Positions 31,377 to 39,213 of a stretch of DNA of 64,000 nucleotides are shown piece by piece. The position numbers and the translations under genes are program-made. The DNA is from an uncultured Clostridia bacterium (GTDB taxonomy: Bacteria > Bacillota > Clostridia > Christensenellales > Aristaeellaceae), in NCBI GenBank assembly GCA_934630705.1, contig CAKTWP010000001.1, positions 1-64,000 on the forward strand, written 5' to 3'. The notes beneath the pieces are model-generated. The model did no database searches, had not been told where the DNA came from, and saw only the letters and a list, made by a program, of their open reading frames with translations. The first letter of the stretch is position 1, and each line of letters starts with the position of its first letter.

Positions 31377-33710
31377 TTACGCCAGGGCCACCTTCAGCAC
31401 GTCTTCAATCTTTTCAGTCAGATGAATCTGGAACTGGCTGAGCACATGGGCGGGCACATCCTCCAGATCCTTCTGGTTTTCCTTGGGCAGCAGAATCACC
31501 TTCAGCCCGGCCCGGTATGCCGCCAGCAGCTTTTCCTTCACGCCGCCAATGGGCAGCACCCGGCCCCGCAGGGTGATTTCCCCGGTCATGGCCACATCCT
31601 GGCGCACCTTGCGCCCGCTCAGGGCGGATACCAGCGCTGTGGCCATGGTCACGCCGGCAGAGGGGCCGTCCTTGGGCACTGCGCCTTCGGGCACGTGGAT
31701 GTGAATATCCTGGGTCTTATAGAATTCCGGGTCGATGCCGTATTCCGCCGCGTGGGCTCGCACCCAGGACCGGGCTGCCTGGGCGGATTCCTTCATCACA
31801 TCGCCCAGCTGGCCGGTAAGCTGCACCTGGCCGCTGCCGGGCATCACGGAGCATTCCACCGCCAGCGTTTCGCCGCCCACAGCGGTATACGCCAAGCCGT
31901 TCACCACGCCCACCTGGGGCGCTTTTTCCGGCAGATCCCGCAAAAAACGGGGCGCACCCAGATATTTTTCCACGCCTGCCGGATTCACCGAGACCTGCTC
32001 TTTCTCCTCATCCAGCATTTCCACCGCCGCCTTGCGCACCACCCGCGCAATGGTGCGGCTCAGGGTGCGCACGCCGGCCTCCCGGGTATAGCCCTCGATC
32101 AGGTGCTTCATAGCCGCGTCCGAAATCCGAACGGACTTGGGCGGCAGCCCATGCTCCTTGATCTGCTTGGGCAGCAGATGCTTCTTGGCAATCTGCAGCT
32201 TTTCTTCTTCCGTATAGCTGGGCACCTCGATGATCTCCATCCGGTCCAGCAGGGGGCCGGGGATGGTGTCCATGGTATTGGCCGTGGTGATAAACATCAC
32301 TTTGGACAGGTCAAAGGGCAGCTCCAGATAATGATCCCGGAAGGCCATATTCTGCTCTCCGTCCAGCACTTCCAGCATGGCCGAAGCCGGGTCGCCCCGG
32401 AAATCATGGCTCATTTTATCGATCTCATCAAACAGGAACACCGGGTTCATGGTGCCCGCCTGTTTCATTCCGGCGATAATCCGGCCGGGAATCGCGCCCA
32501 CATACGTGCGCCGATGGCCGCGGATTTCCGCCTCATCCCGCACGCCGCCCAGGCTCATCTGCACAAACTTGCGCCCCACTGCCCGGGCAATGCCCTTCAC
32601 GATGCTGGTTTTGCCCACGCCGGGCGGGCCCACAAAGCACAGGATCGGCCCGCGCATGCTGCCGTCCTGGGTGTTCATTTCCTTCATCCGGCGCACTGCC
32701 AGATATTCGATCACCCGCTCCTTCACCTTTTCCATGGCGTAGTGATCCTCATCCAGAATGCGGCGTGCCCGGCGCAGATCCAGGTTATCGGGGGTGGTTT
32801 TGCCCCAGGGCAGATCCAGAATCCATTCCACATATGTCCGGCTGATGCCGATTTCCGGCGTGCCCGGCGCCATGCGGGACAATCTGTCCAGCTCCCGCTC
32901 GGCCTTTTCCCGGGCCTCGTCGTTCAGCGGTGTTTCATCCAGGCGCTTGCGCAGGTCCTCCACATCGGTAGCGTCCTTATCGCCCAGTTCCTCCTGAATG
33001 GCCTTGATCTGCTCGCGCAGGTAATAATCCTTCTGATTTTTATCAATCTGCTTTTTCAGCCGGTTCTGCACCTGTTTTTCGATTCCCACCAGTTCCGTTT
33101 CCCGAACCAGAATCACGCACAGGGTTTCCAGGCGTTTTTCCACGTCGATTTCTTCCAGAATGGCCTGGCGGTCCTCCACCCGGGTGAGCACGTTGGCGGC
33201 GATAATATCCGCCAGCTGATCCGGGCGATCCACATCGCCCACAGAGCTGAGCGTTTCGCCGGACACGCGCATGGACGCGCGGGCGTACTCATCAAACAGC
33301 TCATGGGTGGTGCGCACCAGCGCCTGCACCTCGGGCGAATCGGGCAGCTCCTGGGACGGCACCGTCACATCCGCAATCCAGCAGGGTTCTTCCTGAATGA
33401 CGCTCTGGATCATTGCCCGGCTCTCGCCTTCCACCAGCACGCGGATCGCGTCGCCCGGCAGGTTCAGCACCTGTTTTACCAGCGCCACCGTGCCCACCCG
33501 GCACAGATCCTCCAGCCCCGGGTCTTCCACATTGCCATCCCGCTGGGCCACCAAAAACACTTTCTGATCCTCCACCATCGCCTTTTCCAGCGCGGCGGTG
33601 GACTTTGCCCGGCCCACGTCAAAATGCAATACCATATGCGGGAACACCATCAGCCCCCGCAGCGGAATTAACGGCAAACGCAGCGTCTGCTTTACTTTCT
33701 TTCTTGGCAT
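31377..33710 (-). CDS. lon: ATP-dependent protease Lon (LonA)
   Basis: 777 residues, normal length. N-terminal substrate domain (1-200), a long coiled helix, then AAA+ module with Walker A GPPGVGKT (361-368), Walker B VFLFDEID, and the protease domain with the Ser-Lys dyad S684 (PKDGPSAGV) and K727 (IGGVKEK). It degrades damaged and regulatory proteins in the cytoplasm. It has its own promoter at 33772-33800, so it is not strictly dependent on lonB, from which it is separated by a repeat-filled gap. engB follows. Confidence 0.97.
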   Translation of the reverse strand: MPRKKVKQTLRLPLIPLRGLMVFPHMVLHFDVGRAKSTAALEKAMVEDQKVFLVAQRDGNVEDPGLEDLCRVGTVALVKQVLNLPGDAIRVLVEGESRAMIQSVIQEEPCWIADVTVPSQELPDSPEVQALVRTTHELFDEYARASMRVSGETLSSVGDVDRPDQLADIIAANVLTRVEDRQAILEEIDVEKRLETLCVILVRETELVGIEKQVQNRLKKQIDKNQKDYYLREQIKAIQEELGDKDATDVEDLRKRLDETPLNDEAREKAERELDRLSRMAPGTPEIGISRTYVEWILDLPWGKTTPDNLDLRRARRILDEDHYAMEKVKERVIEYLAVRRMKEMNTQDGSMRGPILCFVGPPGVGKTSIVKGIARAVGRKFVQMSLGGVRDEAEIRGHRRTYVGAIPGRIIAGMKQAGTMNPVFLFDEIDKMSHDFRGDPASAMLEVLDGEQNMAFRDHYLELPFDLSKVMFITTANTMDTIPGPLLDRMEIIEVPSYTEEEKLQIAKKHLLPKQIKEHGLPPKSVRISDAAMKHLIEGYTREAGVRTLSRTIARVVRKAAVEMLDEEKEQVSVNPAGVEKYLGAPRFLRDLPEKAPQVGVVNGLAYTAVGGETLAVECSVMPGSGQVQLTGQLGDVMKESAQAARSWVRAHAAEYGIDPEFYKTQDIHIHVPEGAVPKDGPSAGVTMATALVSALSGRKVRQDVAMTGEITLRGRVLPIGGVKEKLLAAYRAGLKVILLPKENQKDLEDVPAHVLSQFQIHLTEKIEDVLKVALA

Positions 33711-33771
33711 CCTTTTCTCCTGACTGATCTTTCTTCTCCGGCAAAGACGCTCCCGCCTTTGTCAGCTTTCT

Positions 33772-33800
33772 ATTATAATAGAAACCGCGCAGAATTGCAA
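33772..33800 (-). promoter_or_regulatory. Promoter of lonA-engB
   Basis: Minus strand: TTGCAA (33795-33800), 17 nt, TATAAT (33772-33777), about 62 nt before the lonA start. Confidence 0.75.
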
Positions 33801-33832
33801 GACGAGGGATGGAGGGGGGGACGATGCAGGGC

Positions 33833-34054
33833 GGGAGGGAACGATGTGGGGCGCTGCCCCACGCCCTGCCAAGGGCTTTGCCCTTGGATCCCGGCGCACA
33901 ACTTTGCTTGGATTCAGGAGATCAACGGTTTTCTGTGTGAAACGGGAGGGAACGATGTGGGGCGCTGCCCCACGCCCCGCCAAGGGCTTTGCCCTTGGAT
34001 CCCGGTACACAACTTTGCTTAGATTCAGGAAATCAACGGGTTTCTGTGTGGAAC
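33833..34054. repeat. Two tandem copies of a 111-bp unit
   Basis: Units at 33833-33943 and 33944-34054 are nearly identical from GGGAGGGAACGATGTGG to the end. Each carries two perfect hairpins: GTGGGGCGCTGCCCCAC and CCAAGGGCTTTGCCCTTGG. A plus-strand frame running through both copies is a by-product and has no gene features. The gap between lonB and lonA (33711-34246) otherwise holds only the lonA promoter and the hairpins at 34132-34180. Confidence 0.9.
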
Positions 34055-34131
34055 AACAGGAACGGATAGGTTGCAGCATCCCGCGGAAACACTTCAGACA
34101 ACCAGTCAACAAATATCGCGAATCGGGGGTG

Positions 34132-34180
34132 CAGGGGAATCATTCCCCTGCTTCGGGGTTTGGGGGCAAAGAGCCCCCAA
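34132..34180. repeat. Two adjacent GC-rich hairpins
   Basis: CAGGGGAATCATTCCCCTG (34132-34150) and TTGGGGGCAAAGAGCCCCCAA (34160-34180) lie just after the lonB stop on its 3' side. They resemble the interspersed C/G-run hairpin elements common between genes in GC-rich Clostridia, and may help end lonB transcription. Confidence 0.6.
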
Positions 34181-34246
34181 GACTCTCCCTGCCAACGGCC
34201 AGCCTCCGATTTAGCCGCTTGGAGCCAAAAGCCTTCGCGCTCCCAT

Positions 34247-35905
34247 TTATCCCCGTGCAGCGGTAAGCGGCAGCTGAGGCAGCGTGGTAGGCTCGCCGCG
34301 CTCCTGTAATCCTGCCGGCAAGAGCAGCAGATCAATGGCCTGCCCGATGGTGTCGATGGGCACCACCTGAATGCCTGCCTGATCAAACCGCTCCAGATAG
34401 TTCTCCCGGGGCACCAGCACCCGCGTCAGCCCGGCCTGCCGTGCCGCATCCACCTTGGCCGCCACGCCGCCCACAGGCCGCACCAGCCCCTGTACGCTGA
34501 TCTCCCCGGTCACGGCGCAGGCCCCATCTACCGGACGGTTCGTCAGCGCGCTCACTGCCACCACCGTCATGGCCACCCCTGCCGACGGCCCGTCCACCGG
34601 GGCGCCGCCCGGAAAATTAATGTGCAGATCCGTGCGCTCATCCGCGTATCCCAAACGTCGCAAAAGCGTCATCACGTTCTCGGCAGACGCATGGGCTGTG
34701 GACTTGCGGCGCATGGTGTGGCCGCTGCCGCCAAGTTCTTCCTCCTCTACAATGCCCGTCACCCGCACGCGCCCGCTGCCCGGCCCTGCCACGGCCTCGA
34801 TTTCCATCACCGCGCCCTGATGCGCCCCCTGCACTGCCAGCCCGTGAATGGCCCCCACCCGGTTTTCCTGGGCCGCCGCCTGCTCCGGCCGCTCGGGATA
34901 ATGCCCGGATTCGATCACCCATTCCATGTCCGCCCGTTCAATGGCTTTTCGTCCGTCCAGCTGCGCCACGCCGGATGCCATCTGCACCATGTTCACCGCA
35001 TCCCGGCCGCAGGCGGCAAACCGTCCGGCCAGCTTCGCCGTCTCCCGGCTCATGGCAAAGCCCGCCCGCCTGGCCGCCTCAAAGGCAATCTGCGCCACCT
35101 CATCCGGAGTCAGCGCCCGAAAGAAAATTTCCATGCATCGAGAACGCAGCGCCGGGGACAATTCCTCCGGGCTCCGGGTAGTGGCCCCCACCAGCCGAAA
35201 ATCCGCCGGCATGCCGGACTTGAAAATCTCGTGGATGTAGCGGGGAATGCCCGGATCATCCGGGTTGTAATAGGCGGACTCAAAATGCACCGTTCGATCT
35301 TCCAGAACCTTAAGCAGCTTGTTCATCTGAATGGGATGCAATTCCCCGATCTCATCCAGAAACAGCACGCCGCCGTGAGCCCGGCTCACGGCCCCGGGCT
35401 TGGGCTGGGGCACCCCCTGAATGCCCAGCGGCCCCGCGCCCTGATAAATGGGATCATGCACACTGCCAATCAACGGATCGGCAATGGCCCGTTCGTCAAA
35501 GCGCACGCAGGTGGCGTCCATTTCAATAAACGGCGCATTGGGCTTAAAAGGCGTGCCCTCGCTTTCCTTGGCTGCCTCCAGCGCCAGCCGCGCCGCGCAG
35601 GTTTTGCCCACGCCGGGCGGGCCGTAAATAATCACATGCTGCGGATTCCTGCCGCAGAGAATAGCCCTGAGGGACCTGACGCCCTCCTCCTGCCCGATGA
35701 TCTCCTCAAACCGCTGGGGCCGCACATGCTCCGCCAGCGGCTCGGACAGGGCAATGCCCCGCATCCGTTTCAGATTTTCCAGTTCCTTGGTGCTCTCCCG
35801 GCGGCCAGGCGACGGAGACTGCTTCTGATTGCGCAGCTGAGTCAGGAAAAATGCCCCTGTGATCACCGTCACCGCCAGCTGAATGAGCAAGAGAAACCAG
35901 CTCAT
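34247..35905 (-). CDS. lonB: Membrane-anchored Lon-like protease LonB
   Basis: 552 residues. One N-terminal transmembrane helix (SWFLLLIQLAVTVITGAFF), AAA+ module with Walker A GPPGVGKT (95-102) and Walker B LFLDEIGEL, and a Lon protease domain with dyad S441 (DGPSAGVAM) and K484. It lacks the N-terminal substrate domain of LonA, as LonB proteins do. In Bacillus LonB is expressed in the forespore. ATG at 35905 follows GGGGGG; the open frame continues to 36577 but is unrelated. Upstream of lonA-engB, as in Bacillus. Confidence 0.93.
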   Translation of the reverse strand: MSWFLLLIQLAVTVITGAFFLTQLRNQKQSPSPGRRESTKELENLKRMRGIALSEPLAEHVRPQRFEEIIGQEEGVRSLRAILCGRNPQHVIIYGPPGVGKTCAARLALEAAKESEGTPFKPNAPFIEMDATCVRFDERAIADPLIGSVHDPIYQGAGPLGIQGVPQPKPGAVSRAHGGVLFLDEIGELHPIQMNKLLKVLEDRTVHFESAYYNPDDPGIPRYIHEIFKSGMPADFRLVGATTRSPEELSPALRSRCMEIFFRALTPDEVAQIAFEAARRAGFAMSRETAKLAGRFAACGRDAVNMVQMASGVAQLDGRKAIERADMEWVIESGHYPERPEQAAAQENRVGAIHGLAVQGAHQGAVMEIEAVAGPGSGRVRVTGIVEEEELGGSGHTMRRKSTAHASAENVMTLLRRLGYADERTDLHINFPGGAPVDGPSAGVAMTVVAVSALTNRPVDGACAVTGEISVQGLVRPVGGVAAKVDAARQAGLTRVLVPRENYLERFDQAGIQVVPIDTIGQAIDLLLLPAGLQERGEPTTLPQLPLTAARG

Positions 35906-36027
35906 TTCAATCCCCCCTTTTTCTGTCCCCGATAGGATGCGGAAGGGAGAAAGAATGCATGCGAGAAAAAACAGGGGAAAAGAAAAAAATTTTCCACCCC
36001 TGGAACCTTTTCTTTCTTTCCTTCGTC

Positions 36028-36036
36028 TGTTATAAT
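36028..36036 (+). promoter_or_regulatory. Extended -10 promoter of the cystatin-like gene
   Basis: TGTTATAAT (TGnTATAAT), about 44 nt before the ATG. No good -35 is seen. Confidence 0.6.
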
Positions 36037-36079
36037 GAACGCAGGAAATGCGAAAAAAATCAGAAAAGGGGAAGAAAAA

Positions 36080-36502
36080 ATGATGAAGAAACTGATGGCT
36101 CTGGTTTTGGCACTGGCCCTGATCTGCACTGCCGCCATATCCGCCCTGGCCGAGGAACCGCTTCTTGGCGGCTGGCAGGTGAACGCCGAAAACCCCACCG
36201 AGATTCCTGATGAAGTGCGCGCCGCGCTGGATAAGGCCCTGGACGGCTTCGTGGGCAGCACCATCGAGCCTGTGGCCTATCTGGCCAGCCAGATGGTTTC
36301 CGGGATGAACTATTGCCTGCTGTGCAAGGTCACCATGGTGGTGCCCGATGCGGTGCCCTCCTATGCGCTGGTATATGTGTATCAGGACCTGGCCGGCAAC
36401 GCGCAGCTTGTGGGGATTGCTGATCTGACGTTCTCTCTGGATCCCAACGCGCCCGCCGCCACGCTGGACACCATCTGCGCCAAGCCTGGCACGGCGGAAT
36501 AA
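36080..36502 (+). CDS. Secreted cystatin-like protein
   Basis: 140 residues: a signal peptide (about 1-24, ending SALA), then one small domain. Its layout follows cystatins/stefins: glycine pair near the mature N-terminus (LLGGWQV, 29-35), a helix (DEVRAALDKALDGFV), the strand AYLAS and the loop QMVSGMNY (71-78), which matches the papain-inhibiting QxVxG loop and its flanking N-Y. Further strands (LCKVTMVV, YALVYVYQDL) follow. Two cysteines (79 region) and a third late in the chain. ATG at 36080 follows GGGGAAG. It is a monocistronic gene with its own promoter and terminator. The assignment rests on pattern and length; inhibitory function is inference. Confidence 0.7.
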   Translation: MMKKLMALVLALALICTAAISALAEEPLLGGWQVNAENPTEIPDEVRAALDKALDGFVGSTIEPVAYLASQMVSGMNYCLLCKVTMVVPDAVPSYALVYVYQDLAGNAQLVGIADLTFSLDPNAPAATLDTICAKPGTAE

Positions 36503-36521
36503 AATCGCAGGCTTGTTAAAC

Positions 36522-36561
36522 AAAAGAGGCTCTTTGTAACCAAAGAGTCTCTTTTGATTTT
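36522..36561 (+). terminator. Terminator of the cystatin-like gene
   Basis: AAAAGAGGCTCTTTG / CAAAGAGTCTCTTTT stem with a 5-nt loop, then GATTTT, 20 nt after the stop. Confidence 0.85.
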
Positions 36562-36596
36562 CCCGCGAAGCGAGCAAAAATGAACTTCATTTAGCC

Positions 36597-36666
36597 ATCG
36601 CGCCCCGGATGAAGAGGTGAAGAAAACGAACGATACGGTTTCATCCTTCCTCATCCGGGGCGCATG
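36597..36666. repeat. Convergent-junction palindrome R3 (ATGCGCCCC family)
   Basis: ATCGCGCCCCGGATGA at the left pairs with TCATCCGGGGCGCATG at the right, and inner segments GGTGAAGAAAAC / GTTTCATCC extend the stem. It lies between the cystatin-like gene and the convergent sugar kinase gene. Confidence 0.85.
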
Positions 36667-36742
36667 GTTGTTGTTAAGGAGGAGAGCAGGCGTTATTCCT
36701 TAGGCGTTTTATGGCCCTTCCAGCTTACGCCCTCGCCCTTCT

Positions 36743-37765
36743 TCAGCGCTGCACACGGCCGGAGGCATTGCCGCCCGCCAGCGCCAGCACTTCCTTCTCG
36801 GAGGCCATATTGAAGTCGTATTCGATGGTCTGCTTGAGGCAGGAGGCGGCCACGGCGTATTCAATAATCGCCTGGCAGTCGCCGGCCCACTTATTCATGG
36901 CATGGATCAGGCCGCCGCCGAAGCTGTCGCCGCCGCCAACGCGGTCCACAATATGAATCAGATAGTTCTTGGCAAAGAACGCCTCGCCGTTATGATAGAG
37001 CATGCCGCTCCAGTTGTTGTCGGAAGCGGAGATGGAGCCGCGCAGAGTGATGGCCACATAATCGAAGCCAAACCGATCGGTGAGCTGCCGGGCCACGGAT
37101 ACATAGCCTTCCTTGTCCAGCTTGCCGGAGTTAATATCGGTGTTTTCCGCGGCAATGCCAAACACGTCCTTGGCGTCTTCTTCATTGGCGATGCACACGT
37201 TCACGTAGGGCATGAGCTTGCCCATCACTTCGCCGGCCTTTTCCCGGGTCCAGAGCTTGCCGCGATAGTTCAGATCGCAGGAAACGGTAATGCCCTTGGT
37301 CTTGCAGACCTTCAGCGCATCCAGGCAGATTTCAGGCAGCTCGCCGCCCAGCGCGGGAGTGATGCCGGTGAAATGGAACCAGGTGGCGCCATCCAGAATC
37401 TTTTCCCAATCGTAATCTTCCCGCTTGGAAACGGCCACGGAGGAACCGGCCCGGTCATAGACCACCTTGCTGCCCCGCTGAGAAGCGCCCTTTTCGCAAT
37501 AGTAAATGCCAAGACGCGGGCCCTGACGCAGGATCATGGACGTATCCACGCCATACTGCCGCAGGGCGTTCACGGCGTTCTGGCCGATTTCATGGGCAGG
37601 CACAGCCGTCACAAACGCGGCCGGATCGCCGTAATTGGCCAGAGAAACGGCCACGTTGGCTTCGCCGCCGCCATAGGTGGCTTCGAATTTGGTAGCCTGC
37701 GGGAACCGCAGATATCCTTCAGGATTCAGACGCAGCATGATTTCGCCAAAGCATACAACCTTCAT
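36743..37765 (-). CDS. kdgK: PfkB-family kinase, probably 2-keto-3-deoxygluconate kinase
   Basis: 340 residues. N-terminal motif YGGGEANVAVSLANYG and C-terminal ATP/catalytic motif RVGGGDSFGGGLIHA are intact. The segment GEIMLRLNPEG and the substrate-side pattern fit KDG kinases, which phosphorylate KDG from uronic-acid breakdown. The expected partner, KDPG aldolase, is not in the window, so the assignment is by similarity only; fructokinase is the main alternative. ATG at 37765 follows AAGGCGGTG. Own promoter; monocistronic. Confidence 0.75.
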   Translation of the reverse strand: MKVVCFGEIMLRLNPEGYLRFPQATKFEATYGGGEANVAVSLANYGDPAAFVTAVPAHEIGQNAVNALRQYGVDTSMILRQGPRLGIYYCEKGASQRGSKVVYDRAGSSVAVSKREDYDWEKILDGATWFHFTGITPALGGELPEICLDALKVCKTKGITVSCDLNYRGKLWTREKAGEVMGKLMPYVNVCIANEEDAKDVFGIAAENTDINSGKLDKEGYVSVARQLTDRFGFDYVAITLRGSISASDNNWSGMLYHNGEAFFAKNYLIHIVDRVGGGDSFGGGLIHAMNKWAGDCQAIIEYAVAASCLKQTIEYDFNMASEKEVLALAGGNASGRVQR

Positions 37766-37892
37766 GGGAGATACACCGCCTTTTCCGTCATGATTGAATT
37801 GTTATGGGGAGACGCAGGCCCTCCCGGCAGCGGGAAAGCGAAAGCCTCTCCAAATCCGGGAATACGCCGCGCATCCGCGTATATCCTGCTTT

Positions 37893-37921
37893 ATTTTATC
37901 AAATCTTCCTCCAAAAAGCAA
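37893..37921 (-). promoter_or_regulatory. Promoter of the KDG kinase gene
   Basis: Minus strand: TTGCTT (37916-37921), 17 nt, TAAAAT (37893-37898). It would give a leader of about 120 nt. Confidence 0.55.
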
Positions 37922-38000
37922 TGATTCTTTCCAAGATTTCCATATGGGAACGCATATGATATCCATCCGTCCCATAGCTTAGGCCCGAGGAGGCGGAAAG

Positions 38001-38828
38001 ATGACGTGCAGAGTTCTGCCCGCATCGGCGCTGGGGGCGCTGATCGGAGCCATGATCGTGTTTCCCGTGGACGCGGCAGCGGCGGCCCGGAACGCGCTGG
38101 GTGCCTGGGCGCAGGCTGTTGTGCCCAGTCTGGGGCCGTTCATGGCCTGCGTGCTGCTGCTTTCACCCTATCTGGAGGGCGGGATGCCATCGCGGGTGGC
38201 GCTTGCCTGGCTGGGCGGATCTCCGGGCGGCGCACGGCTGATGCAGGAAATGGCGCTGTCCCCCCGGGATGCGCTGCATTACGCCGCCCTCACCGGCACC
38301 ATGAGCCCCATGTTTTTTCTGAGCACCCTGAGCGGATGGCTGGGAAACACCCGGGCGGGATGGATGCTGCTGTGCTGCCATATAGCCGGTGCATTTCTGG
38401 CAGGGCGCTGCTTTCCCTTATCCGAGCGGCGGCTGTTCCCGCCGCCCCAAAAAGGGCAGGCGTCCGTTTCCGGGGTCTTTCGGGATACGGCGGCGGCGCT
38501 GGGCATGATCGGCGTATGCATGATGCTGGGGGCCGTGGCGGCGCGGATGGCCGTCTGCGCCATGCCTTTTTTGCCGCCGGGCTGGATGGCGGCGCTCCAA
38601 TGTCTGCTGGAAGTGACCGCCGGCTCCAAAGCGCTGATCGCCCTGGCCCCCGCAGAGCTACTGCCGCTGCTGTGCGCCGCCTGCTCCATGGGCGGGCTGT
38701 CCATTCTGCTGCAAAACTTTGCTTTCTGGCATGGGAGCGGGCTGGCTCTGCCCCGGCTTTTGCTGGCGCGCATCCTGCACGCCCTGATTGCGGGCAGCCT
38801 GTGCCTGCTGCTGACGCGTGTGCTGTAA
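38001..38828 (+). CDS. YlbJ-like integral membrane protein
   Basis: 275 residues, mostly hydrophobic with about seven or eight helices. ALGAWAQAVVPSLGPFMACVLLL, GGSPGGARLMQEM and ALTGTMSPMFFLSTLSGWLG match the layout of the sporulation membrane protein YlbJ and the nucleoside-recognition (Gate) domain, although Bacillus YlbJ is longer (about 400). ATG at 38001 follows AGGAGGCGG. It is followed by a separate promoter for the next gene. The function is unknown; a role in sporulation is suggested only by the family. Confidence 0.7.
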   Translation: MTCRVLPASALGALIGAMIVFPVDAAAAARNALGAWAQAVVPSLGPFMACVLLLSPYLEGGMPSRVALAWLGGSPGGARLMQEMALSPRDALHYAALTGTMSPMFFLSTLSGWLGNTRAGWMLLCCHIAGAFLAGRCFPLSERRLFPPPQKGQASVSGVFRDTAAALGMIGVCMMLGAVAARMAVCAMPFLPPGWMAALQCLLEVTAGSKALIALAPAELLPLLCAACSMGGLSILLQNFAFWHGSGLALPRLLLARILHALIAGSLCLLLTRVL

Positions 38829-38842
38829 ATTCCCCGCCGTGC

Positions 38843-38871
38843 TTGTGCTTTTGCAAAAAATGGGCTATAAT
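38843..38871 (+). promoter_or_regulatory. Promoter of the DUF1292-uvrC genes
   Basis: TTGTGC (38843-38848), 17 nt, TATAAT (38866-38871), about 42 nt before the DUF1292 start. Confidence 0.6.
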
Positions 38872-38913
38872 AGGATACGAGCCCATAGGGCCGCAGGAAA
38901 GGAGCGATTTTCG

Positions 38914-39201
38914 ATGGCCAATCAGGAGGAACTGGACATCATCGAATTGGAAGGCGACGACGGCGAAAAGCTGCAGCTGTGTGTGGAGCGTTACTTCTTC
39001 TATAACGGCGATGAATACGTGCTGCTCAGCGACAGCTGCAGCGTGCCCGAAGGAGAAGAAGTGTCCCGGTACGTCATGAAGGTGCAGCCCCTGCCCGATG
39101 AGGACGGCGAAGAAATGGAAGAGTTTGTGCCCGTGGATGAGGATCTGATGGAACAGCTCATCGACGTGGTGGAATCCACCTTCGAAGAAGACGAGGACTG
39201 A
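38914..39201 (+). CDS. DUF1292-family acidic protein
   Basis: 95 residues, strongly acidic, with the typical pattern DIIELEGDDGEKLQLCVE, FFYNGDEYVLLSD and a C-terminal FVPVDEDLMEQLIDVVE. This matches the small DUF1292 (YrzB-like) proteins found across Firmicutes, whose role is not known. ATG at 38914 follows GGAAAGGAG. It lies 12 nt before uvrC. Confidence 0.88.
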   Translation: MANQEELDIIELEGDDGEKLQLCVERYFFYNGDEYVLLSDSCSVPEGEEVSRYVMKVQPLPDEDGEEMEEFVPVDEDLMEQLIDVVESTFEEDED

Positions 39202-39213
39202 CGGCTGCTTCCC

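Noticed and set aside
30369..31441. Plus-strand frames antisense to the small gene and engB
   Set aside because: They cross the engB terminator and encode no recognisable protein; engB on the other strand explains the open frame.
33833..34054. CRISPR array
   Set aside because: Only two directly adjacent 111-bp units without spacers, and no cas genes.
33759..34266. Plus-strand frames across the lonB-lonA gap
   Set aside because: They translate the repeat twice and have no ribosome site, and hairpins cover most of the frame.
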